A stretch of 64,000 nt of DNA from Ruegeria halocynthiae (GCF_000743705.1 NZ_JQEZ01000004.1:124001-188000); one strand, 5' to 3'; numbered from the stretch's first letter, positions 25,295 through 34,463 are shown. Translations and numbers: made by a program. The notes: generated from the sequence alone by a model not told the origin.

Positions 25295-26803
25295 ATGCTG
25301 TGGTCATTGTTTAAGATCCTTGTTTTTGTAGCGATTATCGGCCTGCTGGCCATGGGTGCCATGTTCCTGATGGAAACCAGCGGTGGCGTGCAGATCACCG
25401 CCGGGGGCACGGAATTCACTTTGGGGCCACTGCAATCGGTCATCGCGCTGGGCGTGCTGGTCGTTGCGATCTGGGTGTTCTTCAAACTGCTGACCCTGCT
25501 TATCGCCACATTGAAATTCCTCAACGGTGATGAAACCGCCCTGTCGCGATACTTTGACCGCAGCCGGGAACAGCGCGGCTATCAGGCGCTGGCCGACGGG
25601 ATCATGGCGCTGGCCTCGGGCGAGGGGCGCGTGGCCATGAGCAAGGCCACCAAGGCCGAAAAGCTGCTGAACAAGCCGGAACTGACCAACCTGTTGGTGG
25701 CCCAGGCAGCCGAGATGAATGGCGACACGAAAAAGGCCTCGGACACCTATAAGAAGCTGGTCACCAACAATGCCACCCGTTTTGTCGGCGTACGCGGCAT
25801 CATGAAACAGAAGCTGTCCGAAGGGGATGACGAAACCGCCCGCAAGCTGGCCGAAAAGGCGTTGGCGATCAAACCGCGCCATCAGGAAACGCAGGACATT
25901 CTGCTGGGTCTGCAGACCAAATCGCAGGATTGGGCCGGGGCGCGATCCACCCTGACCGCCAAGTTGAAGGCGGGTCATCTGCCGCGCGATGTGTTCAAGC
26001 GTCGCGACGCGGTTCTGGCCCTGTCCGAGGCCAAAGAGATTCTGGACGACAGCGCCAGTGTCGAACAGCAAGAACACGCGATTGAGGCCAACCGCCTGTC
26101 ACCCGATCTGGTGCCCGCTGCCGCGATGGCCGCGCGGGCCTATATCGAAAAGGGCAAGCCGCGCCCTGCCACCAAGATCCTGAAAAAAGCGTGGGAGGTG
26201 CAGCCCCACCCTGATCTGGCCCACGCCTTTGCCGAGATTGCGCCAGATGAAACACCGCATGAGCGGATCAAACGATTCACCGCACTGACCCGCATTCACC
26301 CGGAAAACATGGAAACCCGCCTGATTCTGGCCGAACTGAACATCGTGGCCGAGGATTTCCCCGAAGCCCGCCGTGCGCTGGGCGATGTGGTGGAAAAACA
26401 GGCCGATGCGCGCGCTTATACCCTGATGGCGGCGATTGAGCGGGGCGAGGGTGCCTCGGACGCGGTGGTGCAGGGCTGGCTGGCCCGGGCACTGAACGCG
26501 CCCCGCGGGCCGCAGTGGGTTTGCGACAACTGCCATGACATTCAACCGGAATGGGCCCCAGTCTGTCAGAACTGCCACAGCTTTGACACGCTCAGCTGGC
26601 AGACCCCGCAAACGCCCGAGATAGCCACCGCAACCGGCGTCCACATGCTGCCGCTGATCGTCGGCGCGCTGGAGGATAACGCAGAACCCGAAGTTGTGCC
26701 TGAAGTGGATGAGGTTGAGGACACGCCCGAGGCGGATGTCATCGAGGTAGAGGTCGAGCCCGTCCGGCCCGATGTCGAACCCGCAGTCGAAAAGCAGGTC
26801 TAG
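25295..26803 (+). CDS. hemY: HemY-like tetratricopeptide protein
   Basis: 502-residue inner-membrane protein of the HemY N-terminal-domain family, which is linked with haem synthesis genes, though its exact role is unsettled. There are two N-terminal membrane helices (about residues 5-24 and 41-66), then TPR-like helical repeats (about 100-390). Near the C-terminus two CxxC pairs (Cys410/Cys413 and Cys424/Cys427, in the CDNCHD and CQNCHS context) form a zinc-ribbon or rubredoxin-like site, followed by an acidic tail. It starts 10 bases after the mitofilin-like gene, so both are co-transcribed, probably with hemD. This is not the protoporphyrinogen oxidase that shares the gene name. Confidence 0.92.
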   Translation: MLWSLFKILVFVAIIGLLAMGAMFLMETSGGVQITAGGTEFTLGPLQSVIALGVLVVAIWVFFKLLTLLIATLKFLNGDETALSRYFDRSREQRGYQALADGIMALASGEGRVAMSKATKAEKLLNKPELTNLLVAQAAEMNGDTKKASDTYKKLVTNNATRFVGVRGIMKQKLSEGDDETARKLAEKALAIKPRHQETQDILLGLQTKSQDWAGARSTLTAKLKAGHLPRDVFKRRDAVLALSEAKEILDDSASVEQQEHAIEANRLSPDLVPAAAMAARAYIEKGKPRPATKILKKAWEVQPHPDLAHAFAEIAPDETPHERIKRFTALTRIHPENMETRLILAELNIVAEDFPEARRALGDVVEKQADARAYTLMAAIERGEGASDAVVQGWLARALNAPRGPQWVCDNCHDIQPEWAPVCQNCHSFDTLSWQTPQTPEIATATGVHMLPLIVGALEDNAEPEVVPEVDEVEDTPEADVIEVEVEPVRPDVEPAVEKQV

Positions 26804-27225
26804 CGCGGGTTTTACCCAACGGATGCCATGGGTCATTTTGGGCAACCCGTGCCATGGCGATTGTGAAGGGATCGCCCGCGCGCAGCGGAACGCCCGGCAA
26901 TGTCCGGCGTTGGCCCAGCCCGTTGAATTGAAGCCAACAGGTTGAGTCTTCTGGATTACAGAAAACGACCCTCCAAAACCCGGCTCCTGACATTGCCTCG
27001 CAAACCGACCCCGCCCATTTTTCCATGGTAGTCAGCCGCAGCAAAGCTGATACGCTGGCTGCGGACTTTGCCATGCAGGGGTTGGATCACACGCCGGGAG
27101 AGTGCAGTGGCAAAGTTCGGGAGTATCAGGGGGGAGCCTTGTGACGCATATTCAGCTAGCCGCTGCGGCGGTGGAAACCGCGAGTCTGGCCTGATCCCGG
27201 AAGGTATTGAACAAAGGAAACGTGA
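26804..27225. other. 422-base intergenic region, no convincing gene
   Basis: Between hemY and the CoxG-like gene. A minus-strand frame at 26739-27074 runs into the end of hemY; part of it reads like ordinary protein but it has no recognisable family and no clear ribosome-binding site. Short plus-strand frames of about 17 and 23 codons occur near 27074-27195. The region may hold the decayed remains of a gene, plus the promoter of the CoxG-like gene. Confidence 0.5.
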
Positions 27226-27678
27226 ATGGAACTGAGCGACGAAATCCGCATCGCGGCACCCTTGGACGTGGTGTATCAGGCCCTGAACAACCCTGAAATC
27301 TTGCAGGAATGTATTCCGGGTTGCGAAGACCTGACCCAGACATCCCCCGAAATATTTGCGGCGAAGGTTGTTCTGAAGATCGGGCCGGTCAAGGCGCGGT
27401 TTACTGGCGAAGTCACGCTGGACACAAGCGGCGCGCCCGCTGGCATGACCCTGACCGGCGAAGGCAAAGGCGGGGCGGCCGGTTTTGCCAAAGGCGGCGC
27501 CGATGTGACCCTGACCGAAGATGGGGCCGAAACGGTTCTGGCCTATACCGCCAATGTGGATGTCGGCGGCAAGATTGCCCAATTGGGCAGTCGTCTGATT
27601 GCGGGCACGGCCAAAAAGCTGTCGGGGACGTTCTTTACCCGATTTGGTGAGATCGTTTCGGATCAACCGGTGTCCTGA
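27226..27678 (+). CDS. CoxG-like SRPBCC-family protein
   Basis: 150-residue protein of the CoxG (carbon monoxide dehydrogenase subunit G) family, a START-like lipid- or ligand-binding fold. The opening MELSDEIRIAAPLDVVYQALNNPEIL and the following CIPGCEDL are typical, and the C-terminal LGSRLIAGTAKKLSGTFFTRF is the conserved helix. In CO-oxidising bacteria CoxG helps anchor the dehydrogenase to the membrane, but no cox genes lie nearby, so its role here is open. AAAGGA lies 6 bases before the ATG. The AraC-type gene begins 19 bases after it. Confidence 0.9.
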   Translation: MELSDEIRIAAPLDVVYQALNNPEILQECIPGCEDLTQTSPEIFAAKVVLKIGPVKARFTGEVTLDTSGAPAGMTLTGEGKGGAAGFAKGGADVTLTEDGAETVLAYTANVDVGGKIAQLGSRLIAGTAKKLSGTFFTRFGEIVSDQPVS

Positions 27679-27697
27679 CGGCAAAGGTAGCAACAGT

Positions 27698-28744
27698 TTG
27701 CGACACAACCCACGACTCGAACCTGTGGATCAGGTGCCCAATCACTGGATTCGGTCAATCTGCGCCCTGCCCAGACTGTCCGGACATGTCACCGACGCGC
27801 TGGCCGCCGCGGGTCTGACACCCGCTGCATTACAGGACATCGGAGCGCCGGTTCCACGCGGGTCCGAGGCAGCAATTCTGCAATTTCTCTCAGCCCGTTT
27901 GAATGACCCCTTTGTGGGGGCAGGGATCGGGTTGGAGGTAAATTCGCGCAACTCGGCCATGCTGACATATATTCTGTTCAACTCGCACACGCTGCGGGAT
28001 GCGCTTTATCATGTGCAGCGCTTTGCCCCTGTCACCCGCCCACGCGCGACGATCGGGATTCGCACAGCTGCTGATCATGTTGATTTCATCCTTGATGGGA
28101 TCGGGCCGAATTTGCTGCTCGACACTCATTTGGTCGAATTCTCGCTGGGTGCCTTGCTGGGCGCATTTCGCACCGCGACGGGCACAGCGCATCTGGCCAC
28201 ACAGATCGGGCTTGCCACCCCACGCCGCCACGGTCAGCGGAACCTGGCAACCCTGTTTGGTTGCCCCGTGGTATTGGGCGCGCAGGAAAACTATCTGCGG
28301 TTTCCGGCCGCATCGCTGGACACGCCAATTCGCGACGCGGACTTGCAGCTGTTGGGTCACCTGACCAGCTATGGCGAGATCTTGCTAAGCCGCGCACGGC
28401 CCGCCCCGGTTACTTTGTCCGAGGCGATTGAGCGCCATTTGCTGCATGGGATGGCGGCGGGCCGCCCCAAATTGTCCGATGCCGCCGTTGAACTGGGCCT
28501 GTCCGAACGCACGCTGAACCGCCGATTGCAGGAAGAAGGCACAAGCTTTCGGGCCTTGGCGACACGCGCACAACTTAAGCTTGCGAACGCATTTCTAAGC
28601 GATCCGCATCTGTCACTGGCTGAAACCGCGCATCTGTGCGGATTTTCCGATCAAAGCAGCTTTACCCAAGCTTACCGAAGATGGACAGGCCGCACCCCCA
28701 ACGCAGACAGGAAATCGCTGATAAAAGGGGAAAAGTTGCGGTAA
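27698..28744 (+). CDS. AraC-family transcriptional regulator
   Basis: 348-residue regulator with an N-terminal ligand-binding domain of the arabinose-binding-like type (PF12625 family), recognisable in GAGIGLEVNSRNSAMLTYILFNS and PRRHGQRNLATLFGCPVV. A C-terminal AraC helix-turn-helix domain ends with SLAETAHLCGFSDQSSFTQAYRRWTG, the standard second recognition helix. The start is uncertain: I take the TTG at 27698, which has AAGG about 12 bases upstream; GTG at 27725 is the alternative. The function is unknown. It may regulate the preceding CoxG-like gene or the long gene that follows. Confidence 0.85.
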   Translation: MRHNPRLEPVDQVPNHWIRSICALPRLSGHVTDALAAAGLTPAALQDIGAPVPRGSEAAILQFLSARLNDPFVGAGIGLEVNSRNSAMLTYILFNSHTLRDALYHVQRFAPVTRPRATIGIRTAADHVDFILDGIGPNLLLDTHLVEFSLGALLGAFRTATGTAHLATQIGLATPRRHGQRNLATLFGCPVVLGAQENYLRFPAASLDTPIRDADLQLLGHLTSYGEILLSRARPAPVTLSEAIERHLLHGMAAGRPKLSDAAVELGLSERTLNRRLQEEGTSFRALATRAQLKLANAFLSDPHLSLAETAHLCGFSDQSSFTQAYRRWTGRTPNADRKSLIKGEKLR

Positions 28745-28867
28745 CCCGCTTATGGCAGAGTTTCTAAAAGAATTGGCGGACCCGCAACGTGAATTCCATG
28801 CTTTAGTTGATACCTACACGTCCACCACACGTGGAAGAATCAATCTAAAGATGAAGGCACACTCACA

Positions 28868-31800
28868 ATGTCCAAGGGCACGTTCACCGATTTCCTCTCG
28901 GCGCTGCTGGCGTTCGAATCCGGCTGGGACCGGGATAGATATGAAAATGGCATCATCACCGATGCCCAGCTTGACACCTGGTCGCGCGGCCAGGTCACGG
29001 ATTTCTTTCCCGATTACACCAGTTGGGGCGATCTGACCGACGGCGAGTGGGAATCGATGGCCTATCGGTCGATGAACTCGCTGGGGTTTGTCGGGTTTCA
29101 GTTCGGCGAGGCCCTGCTGATTGATTTGGGCTATTACGATGACGATGTCTTTTATGGCAACGGCGCTGCGACCAACACATGGGACGGGGCCTGGACGGGT
29201 AAGAACGGTGTCAGCTCTCTTGAGGAGTTCACGACCAAAGAGGCCCAGACCGTCGCCATTCAAGAAGCGTTTGGCCTGAACCTTCAGATCATCGAAAACG
29301 GTCTGGAAAACGCGGGCAAAAGCCTGGATGACTTTCTGGGTCAGACCACCAGTTATACCGACAGCGATGGTTCGACCGTCACGGTTGAACTGACGCTGAC
29401 CGGCATACTGGCCGCCGCCCACCTGCGCGGGGCTTTCGGCACGCTGAACCTGCTGCTGAACGGTGCTGTGTCCACCGACGAATACGGCACCTCGATCCTG
29501 CGTTATGTGGATCAGTTCGGCGGCTTCGACAGCCCGTCGGTCGACGCGATGATTGCGTTTTTCGAAGACCGCAAGACCGGAGACGAAGGGCTGGGCACCC
29601 CTGATGGTGACCCCGTAGGTGATCCCGATACCGGCGGTCCTGTGGACGGCGGATCCGCCAATGTGGACAAGGACAATGCCGATGTGGTTGTGACATGGTC
29701 GTATGGGTCAGACACCCGTGTCACCGATTTCGATCCGGCCACCGGCACGATATTTGTCGATTGGATTTCGGCGGCTGAGCTTGAGGTGACCGAACAGGAT
29801 GGATCGGTTGTCTTTTCGGTGCCGTCCAACAATCAGACGCTGACGCTGGTTGGGGTGACGCTGGCTGATCTGACGGCTGGGAACTTTACCATTCTCGATA
29901 ATACCGCCGCGCAGGAAATCCTGGGCCTGATCGGTCAAGGCGCACCGGCCCCAGATCCGACGCCTGATCCCGACCCCACACCTGATCCTGATCCGGAACC
30001 CACACCCGATCCTGACCCCGAACCCGAACCCGAACCGACGCCCGACCCGGAACCTGAACCCGCACCGGCGCCGGATGGTGCGTTCGACAACCCTGCGATC
30101 ACCAAGGAAAACGCCGATGTGGTCGTGACATGGGCCTATGGAACCAATGTGGTTCTGACCCATTTCGATCCGGCCAGCGATACGATCTTTATCGACTGGA
30201 TCGGTGCTGATGCGCTTGAAATCACCGAAACAGATGGTTCCGTCGTCATCTCTGTGCCGTCAAATAACCAGGCGGTCACACTGCAGGGGGTAACGCTGGA
30301 TATGCTGCAGCCCGGCCTGATCCACGCGCTGGACGCAACCGCACAGGCCGAGCTTGCCACGTTGATCACGTCCGACAGCGGCGATGGGCACGGTGGCAGC
30401 GGCGACGGGCATGGCGGCGCTGGCGATGGTGATGGCGACGGGCATGGCGGTCATACGCATATGCACGTCACGATCGGCTATGACAGCCCGGCCCGCGTGA
30501 TCGACGGGTTCCGGCCGGATATGGGTGATGTGATCGAGATCGCCACAGACGTCACCGCCAGCAACTTCGAAATTTTCGAGGAATCCGGCGATGCGCTTGG
30601 CACCACGGTGCGGATCAGCGTGACCCGGGACGGCGTCACCACCCAGACCGTTTTGACGGGCGTCAGCCTGCAAGACCTGACGGTTGCCAACTTCTCGGTC
30701 GACAATCAGGCCGTTCTGAACGAAATCGCCAGCGTTCTGGGGCAGGATATCTCGGCCCCCGCTACCGGTGGCTATACACTGATTGATGACACCGACGGGT
30801 CAAACCCGCCCGAGGTGACAGGCACCACCGAAGATGGCGGTCGCATCTTTCGGGCGGACAGCAACGCTGATGACATCACCGGGTTCGACCCGGCCCGCGA
30901 TCAGCTGGATTTCGGCGGTACCTCGGTTCACGGCATGATCGTGACGAAATCGCCCACCGGTGAGATCGTGATTGACAGCCCCTGGTCGGATGCCGCGCAG
31001 ATCGTGCAGGGCGTCGGCTTTCAGGATGTCGACATCGACACCTTCGGCGTGGTCGGGAATGAACACCTCCGGCAGGATTTGGGCGGCGTGGTTTCCTGGG
31101 AACAAGGCGTCGGTCCGCGCGCGGCCGACACGGTCTATATCCGCAGTCACGAGTATGGCCGGTCCGAGGTGATCAACGATTTCGACCCTGAAACCATGAA
31201 GATCAGCTTTCTTTACTTCGGCACCCGCGAGCGGCTGTCGGTCGAGGACACGGATGCGGGTCTGGTGATTTCGACCCTGCCTTCTGGTCAAAGCTTTACC
31301 TTCACCGGTGTCACCAAGGCGGATCTGGTGCCGGGCCGGGTCGAGTTCCATTTCGATCAGGTGATGGAGGACAATCTTGAAACGCCATTCGGCTTTGATC
31401 AGGACGATGTCACGCTGGTCGACCGCACCGTCTTGCTGACGCCTGCCGCGCCGGATGGGGCCACCACAGACGGGCATCAGACCCGCACCGGGGATATGAC
31501 GGGCGGCTCACAGGACCCGGACGATGGGTCGGTCGATCCTGCGCCTGCCGATCCTGCGCCGGACGGGGCCGTGGTGCTGGGCGATGGGGTCGATACGGTT
31601 GATATCGACTGGAGCTGGGGCGCGCAGACCCGGATCGAAGGGTTCGACCCCGCCAATGACAACTTCGATTTCAACGCGCTTGGCGGCGATCAGGTCGATA
31701 TCCGTGAGGTGGACGGCAACCTTGAGATCGAGGTGCTGGGCAATGGCGGCAATATCTCGACCCTGGTTGGAATTCAGGCCGAGAACCTGACCGCGGCCAA

Positions 31801-31891
31801 TCTGACCGCAGATGCCAACAATCCGATCCTGGACGACACCGGATTGCTGTTCGCCCAACTGACCGATCTTGGTTTCGACCCCCTGGCGTAA
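28868..31891 (+). CDS. Large modular protein with lysozyme-like N-terminal domain and six repeated modules
   Basis: 1007-residue acidic protein, no Sec signal peptide. Residues 1-235 look like a lysozyme-like fold: an early Glu (FESGW, Glu17), then FVGFQFGEALLIDLGYY and a C-terminal AAAHLRGAFGTLNLL helix, as in phage-type muramidases. Six modules of about 80-100 residues follow (about 270-350, 411-498, 534-628, 635-738, 738-840, 908-1000), each with a short Trp- or Tyr-rich strand, an FDP/FRP turn, EVTE-type strands, an SVPSNNQ-like strand and a GVTLxDL motif. Linkers are Pro/Asp/Glu-rich (358-404) and Gly/His/Asp-rich (503-534). The C-terminus (FDPLA) and lack of a signal peptide suggest type I secretion. 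No RTX nonapeptides are seen. Modules of this kind occur in rhizobial and Roseobacter extracellular enzymes (my recollection, unverified). Confidence 0.75.
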   Translation: MSKGTFTDFLSALLAFESGWDRDRYENGIITDAQLDTWSRGQVTDFFPDYTSWGDLTDGEWESMAYRSMNSLGFVGFQFGEALLIDLGYYDDDVFYGNGAATNTWDGAWTGKNGVSSLEEFTTKEAQTVAIQEAFGLNLQIIENGLENAGKSLDDFLGQTTSYTDSDGSTVTVELTLTGILAAAHLRGAFGTLNLLLNGAVSTDEYGTSILRYVDQFGGFDSPSVDAMIAFFEDRKTGDEGLGTPDGDPVGDPDTGGPVDGGSANVDKDNADVVVTWSYGSDTRVTDFDPATGTIFVDWISAAELEVTEQDGSVVFSVPSNNQTLTLVGVTLADLTAGNFTILDNTAAQEILGLIGQGAPAPDPTPDPDPTPDPDPEPTPDPDPEPEPEPTPDPEPEPAPAPDGAFDNPAITKENADVVVTWAYGTNVVLTHFDPASDTIFIDWIGADALEITETDGSVVISVPSNNQAVTLQGVTLDMLQPGLIHALDATAQAELATLITSDSGDGHGGSGDGHGGAGDGDGDGHGGHTHMHVTIGYDSPARVIDGFRPDMGDVIEIATDVTASNFEIFEESGDALGTTVRISVTRDGVTTQTVLTGVSLQDLTVANFSVDNQAVLNEIASVLGQDISAPATGGYTLIDDTDGSNPPEVTGTTEDGGRIFRADSNADDITGFDPARDQLDFGGTSVHGMIVTKSPTGEIVIDSPWSDAAQIVQGVGFQDVDIDTFGVVGNEHLRQDLGGVVSWEQGVGPRAADTVYIRSHEYGRSEVINDFDPETMKISFLYFGTRERLSVEDTDAGLVISTLPSGQSFTFTGVTKADLVPGRVEFHFDQVMEDNLETPFGFDQDDVTLVDRTVLLTPAAPDGATTDGHQTRTGDMTGGSQDPDDGSVDPAPADPAPDGAVVLGDGVDTVDIDWSWGAQTRIEGFDPANDNFDFNALGGDQVDIREVDGNLEIEVLGNGGNISTLVGIQAENLTAANLTADANNPILDDTGLLFAQLTDLGFDPLA

Positions 31892-32220
31892 CGGCAAGGG
31901 TCGGGGCGGTGCGCTGATTTCAACCGAAATCACCACCGCCCCGCCCATTATGATACGCCCGGTAGCCTTCCGATCCTGCTGGTCAGAGGAAGACGAGCGG
32001 CTTCTTTTCATGTGTTGAATGTCGCAGGCAGAGTGGAATCCCGCGCTGGATGATCAAGCAAACCAGCTCCACGGAAAGAACACGGTTAAACCGGTCAGAG
32101 CATTCCAGCGCCGCAGTTTCAGACAGCAAACGACCTGATCTAACACGGTAGCTTAACAGCGAGAGTTGAACGGAAATCCCACAGTGTAACACCTTAACAA
32201 ATAAAGAATTACAGGGGATT
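31892..32220. other. 329-base intergenic region with terminator-like hairpin
   Basis: Next to the modular gene, a hairpin with 9-base arms GGGGCGGTG and CACCGCCCC at 31904-31944 may end its transcript; it has no T run. The remainder, up to the tRNA-Leu, shows no gene. A minus-strand frame across 31983-32270 includes the tRNA and is not coding. Confidence 0.6.
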
Positions 32221-32307
32221 TGGTGCCCAGGAGAGGACTCGAACCTCCACGTCCTTACGGACACTAGCACCTGAAGCTAGCGCGTCTACCAATTCCGCCA
32301 CCTGGGC
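32221..32307 (-). tRNA. tRNA-Leu (anticodon CAG)
   Basis: Read on the minus strand, the 87-base molecule has a 7-base acceptor stem GCCCAGG with CCTGGGC, discriminator A and an encoded CCA. The D loop is AATTGGTAGAC, the 5-base anticodon stem is CTAGC/GCTAG with loop TTCAGGT (anticodon CAG), there is a long variable arm TGTCCGTAAGGACG, and the T arm is GGAGGTTCGAGTCC. The long variable arm and identity bases match leucine tRNAs. Only tRNA found in the window. Confidence 0.97.
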
Positions 32308-32507
32308 AGGTGTCGTGGAGCGGCGTTTAAGCCTACTGGCCGAGGGCGTCAACCAGATTCGAGAAGTTTTTGGAAAGTTTTTTGACCCTCACCCAAAAGC
32401 GTCCGGTTCCGGCTGGTTTTTTCCCGGATGCGCGGCGTTATTGCGCCTTGTTTGCCGAGGATTTGGGCGGTAGATCGGGACAAGACCCACGTAGCAGGAG
32501 CCCACTC

Positions 32508-33491
32508 ATGTCCAAACTGGTCACGATTTATGGCGGATCGGGATTTGTCGGTCGGTACATCGCGCGGCGCATGGCCAGCGAAGGGTGGCGTGTGCGGGTT
32601 GCAGTTCGACGCCCCAACGAAGCGATGTTCGTTAAACCCTATGGTGTCGTGGGGCAGGTTGAGCCCATTTTGTGCAACATCCGCGATGACGACTCGGTCG
32701 CTTTTGCGATGCGTGGGGCCGATGCGGTGGTGAACTGCGTTGGCGTTCTGAACGAACTGGGCAAGAACGCATTTGATACCGTTCACGCCGAAGGGGCCGA
32801 GCGGATCGCGCGGCTGGCGGCTGATCAGGGGATTGCGCGGATGGTGCATATCTCGGCAATCGGGGCTGATGCCGGGTCTGACAGCGAATATTCGCGAACC
32901 AAAGCACAGGGCGAGGCTGGTGTATTGGCGCATATGCCGAACGCAGTGATCTTGCGGCCTTCGGTCGTTTTCGGGACCGAGGACCAGTTCTTTAACCGCT
33001 TTGCCGGGATGACCCGGATGGGACCGTTTCTGCCGTTGGCGGGTGCTGGCACCAAGTTTCAGCCGGTTTTCGTCGACGATGTCGCCAAAGCCGCCGTGCA
33101 GGGTGCGCAGGGCCAGGCCGAGGCCGGTATCTATGAACTGGGCGGACCCGAGGTGAAATCCTTCCGCGCGTTGATGCAGCAGATGCTGGATGTGATCTAT
33201 CGCCGCCGCGTGATCATCGGGATGCCGTTCTGGGTGGCCCGCATCATGGCCAGCGTTTTGGACATCCTGAAATTCGCCAGCTTTCAACTGTTCCCGAACC
33301 ACATCCTGACGCGCGATCAGCTGAAAAACCTGCGTCGTGACAATGTGGTGTCCGATGGGGCCAAAGGATTTGCCGATCTGGGAATCGAGCCGGCTGCGCT
33401 TGAATCGATCCTGCCCGACTATTTGTGGAAGTTCCGCCCCTCGGGCCAGTATGACGACATCCAGAATTCGGCCAAAAACCTGCGGATGTGA
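32508..33491 (+). CDS. Complex I NDUFA9-type NAD(P)-binding protein
   Basis: 327-residue protein of the atypical short-chain dehydrogenase type seen in complex I subunit NDUFA9 and its alphaproteobacterial relatives. The Rossmann motif IYGGSGFVGRYIA is at residues 8-20, and the VAVRRP, SAIGADAGSDSEYSRTKAQGE and ILRPSVVFG motifs follow, with a C-terminal membrane-associated helix. It may support complex I assembly or stability. GCAGGAG lies 7 bases before the ATG; upstream in-frame ATGs are not supported. Its stop codon abuts that of uppP, the two stops forming TGATCA. Confidence 0.9.
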   Translation: MSKLVTIYGGSGFVGRYIARRMASEGWRVRVAVRRPNEAMFVKPYGVVGQVEPILCNIRDDDSVAFAMRGADAVVNCVGVLNELGKNAFDTVHAEGAERIARLAADQGIARMVHISAIGADAGSDSEYSRTKAQGEAGVLAHMPNAVILRPSVVFGTEDQFFNRFAGMTRMGPFLPLAGAGTKFQPVFVDDVAKAAVQGAQGQAEAGIYELGGPEVKSFRALMQQMLDVIYRRRVIIGMPFWVARIMASVLDILKFASFQLFPNHILTRDQLKNLRRDNVVSDGAKGFADLGIEPAALESILPDYLWKFRPSGQYDDIQNSAKNLRM

Positions 33492-34295
33492 TCAGCTGTA
33501 GGCGATCACCAGCAGGGCGACACCCAAGATCACGCGATAGATGACATAGGGTGTAAAGCTGATACTGCGCAGCAGGCGCATCATCATGGTCAGGGCCAGT
33601 AGGGCCGAGAAAAAGGCAAAGACGGCGGCAATCGCGCCGTCTATGGCCAGTTGGGCATCAGCCTCGCGAATGACCTCTGCCGACAGCAATACGCCCGAGG
33701 CCAGGATTGTTGGAATCGACATCAGCATGGCGATCCGTGCGCCATCTTCCCGGGTATATCCCAGTTGCCGCGCACCGGTGATCGTGATGCCGGACCGTGA
33801 TGTCCCCGGGATCAGCGCCAGAACCTGCCATAACCCCATGATAAATGCGTCCCGAAGACCCCAGTTGTCCGCCTTTTTGGACTGTGGGCCTTTCTGATCC
33901 ATCCAATACAGCAGCAGGCCAAACCCCAGCATCGTCCATCCGATCACAGTGATGGACCGCAAGGATTGGCTGAGGCCGGTTTTGAACAGGATGGCCCCGA
34001 CGATGACAGTTGGGATTGTGGCGACGATCAACCCCAGAGCCAACCGCGCCTGCGGGGTATCCGTTCGCCCGGTCACAGCACGCGGCAGCCCGGCGATGGC
34101 TTGTTTCACGTCCGTCCAGAAATACAGAATGACCGCGCCCAGGGTGCCGACATGGACGGCCACGTCGATGGCAAGCCCCTGATCATCCATGTTCGTCAGA
34201 TGCGGCAGCAGGATCAAATGACCCGACGACGAGATTGGCAAGAATTCGGTTATTCCCTGAATAATTGCCACAAGAATCAACTGAAAAAGACCCAT
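33492..34295 (-). CDS. uppP: Undecaprenyl-diphosphatase UppP
   Basis: Inner-membrane phosphatase that recycles the undecaprenyl lipid carrier for cell-wall synthesis. The 267-residue protein has about eight membrane helices. The conserved catalytic motifs GITEFLPISSSGHLIL (residues 15-30) and PGTSRSGITITG, which carry the Glu, Ser/His and Arg of the active site, are intact. It is monocistronic, convergent with the NDUFA9-type gene and divergent from gltD. BacA is the other name of this family. Confidence 0.97.
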   Translation of the reverse strand: MGLFQLILVAIIQGITEFLPISSSGHLILLPHLTNMDDQGLAIDVAVHVGTLGAVILYFWTDVKQAIAGLPRAVTGRTDTPQARLALGLIVATIPTVIVGAILFKTGLSQSLRSITVIGWTMLGFGLLLYWMDQKGPQSKKADNWGLRDAFIMGLWQVLALIPGTSRSGITITGARQLGYTREDGARIAMLMSIPTILASGVLLSAEVIREADAQLAIDGAIAAVFAFFSALLALTMMMRLLRSISFTPYVIYRVILGVALLVIAYS

Positions 34296-34376
34296 CTGCC
34301 CCGCCGTGTTGTCGTCACGTGTTGTTTGGTTTCAATGGGTATAAGTGTGGTGCTGAAAAGAAAAGCGCGCATATAA

Positions 34377-34389
34377 GTCCGAATCGGAC
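34377..34389 (+). promoter_or_regulatory. Inverted repeat upstream of gltD (GTCCG-AAT-CGGAC)
   Basis: Perfect 5-base arms with a 3-base spacer in an otherwise AT-rich region between uppP and gltD. A possible operator for either gene; no known regulator assigned. Confidence 0.35.
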
Positions 34390-34448
34390 ATAAAAATCTA
34401 AATATTTTCCAGCAATTTGTCTGGCGCGAGCGAAAATCTCTGTTTTAG

Positions 34449-34463
34449 GTCAATAAGGTTGAC
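34449..34463 (+). promoter_or_regulatory. Inverted repeat overlapping a possible gltD -35 element
   Basis: GTCAA, five bases, TTGAC. The right arm is itself a good -35-like hexamer (TTGACT). It lies 63 bases before the gltD start, so a factor bound here could block or recruit polymerase. Confidence 0.4.

Noticed and set aside
25295..26803. Protoporphyrinogen oxidase (the other HemY)
   Set aside because: There is no FAD-binding motif; membrane helices plus TPR repeats identify the HemY_N type.
26739..27074. 111-codon minus-strand gene in the hemY-CoxG gap
   Set aside because: It overlaps the 3' end of hemY, has no recognisable family and no ribosome-binding site; kept only as a possible relic.
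28868..31891. RTX toxin or RTX-type adhesin
   Set aside because: No glycine-aspartate nonapeptides (GGxGxDxUx) are visible; the repeats are larger modules of another type.
31983..32270. Minus-strand frame that includes part of the tRNA-Leu
   Set aside because: It reads through the tRNA and has no start signal; the tRNA fold is clear.
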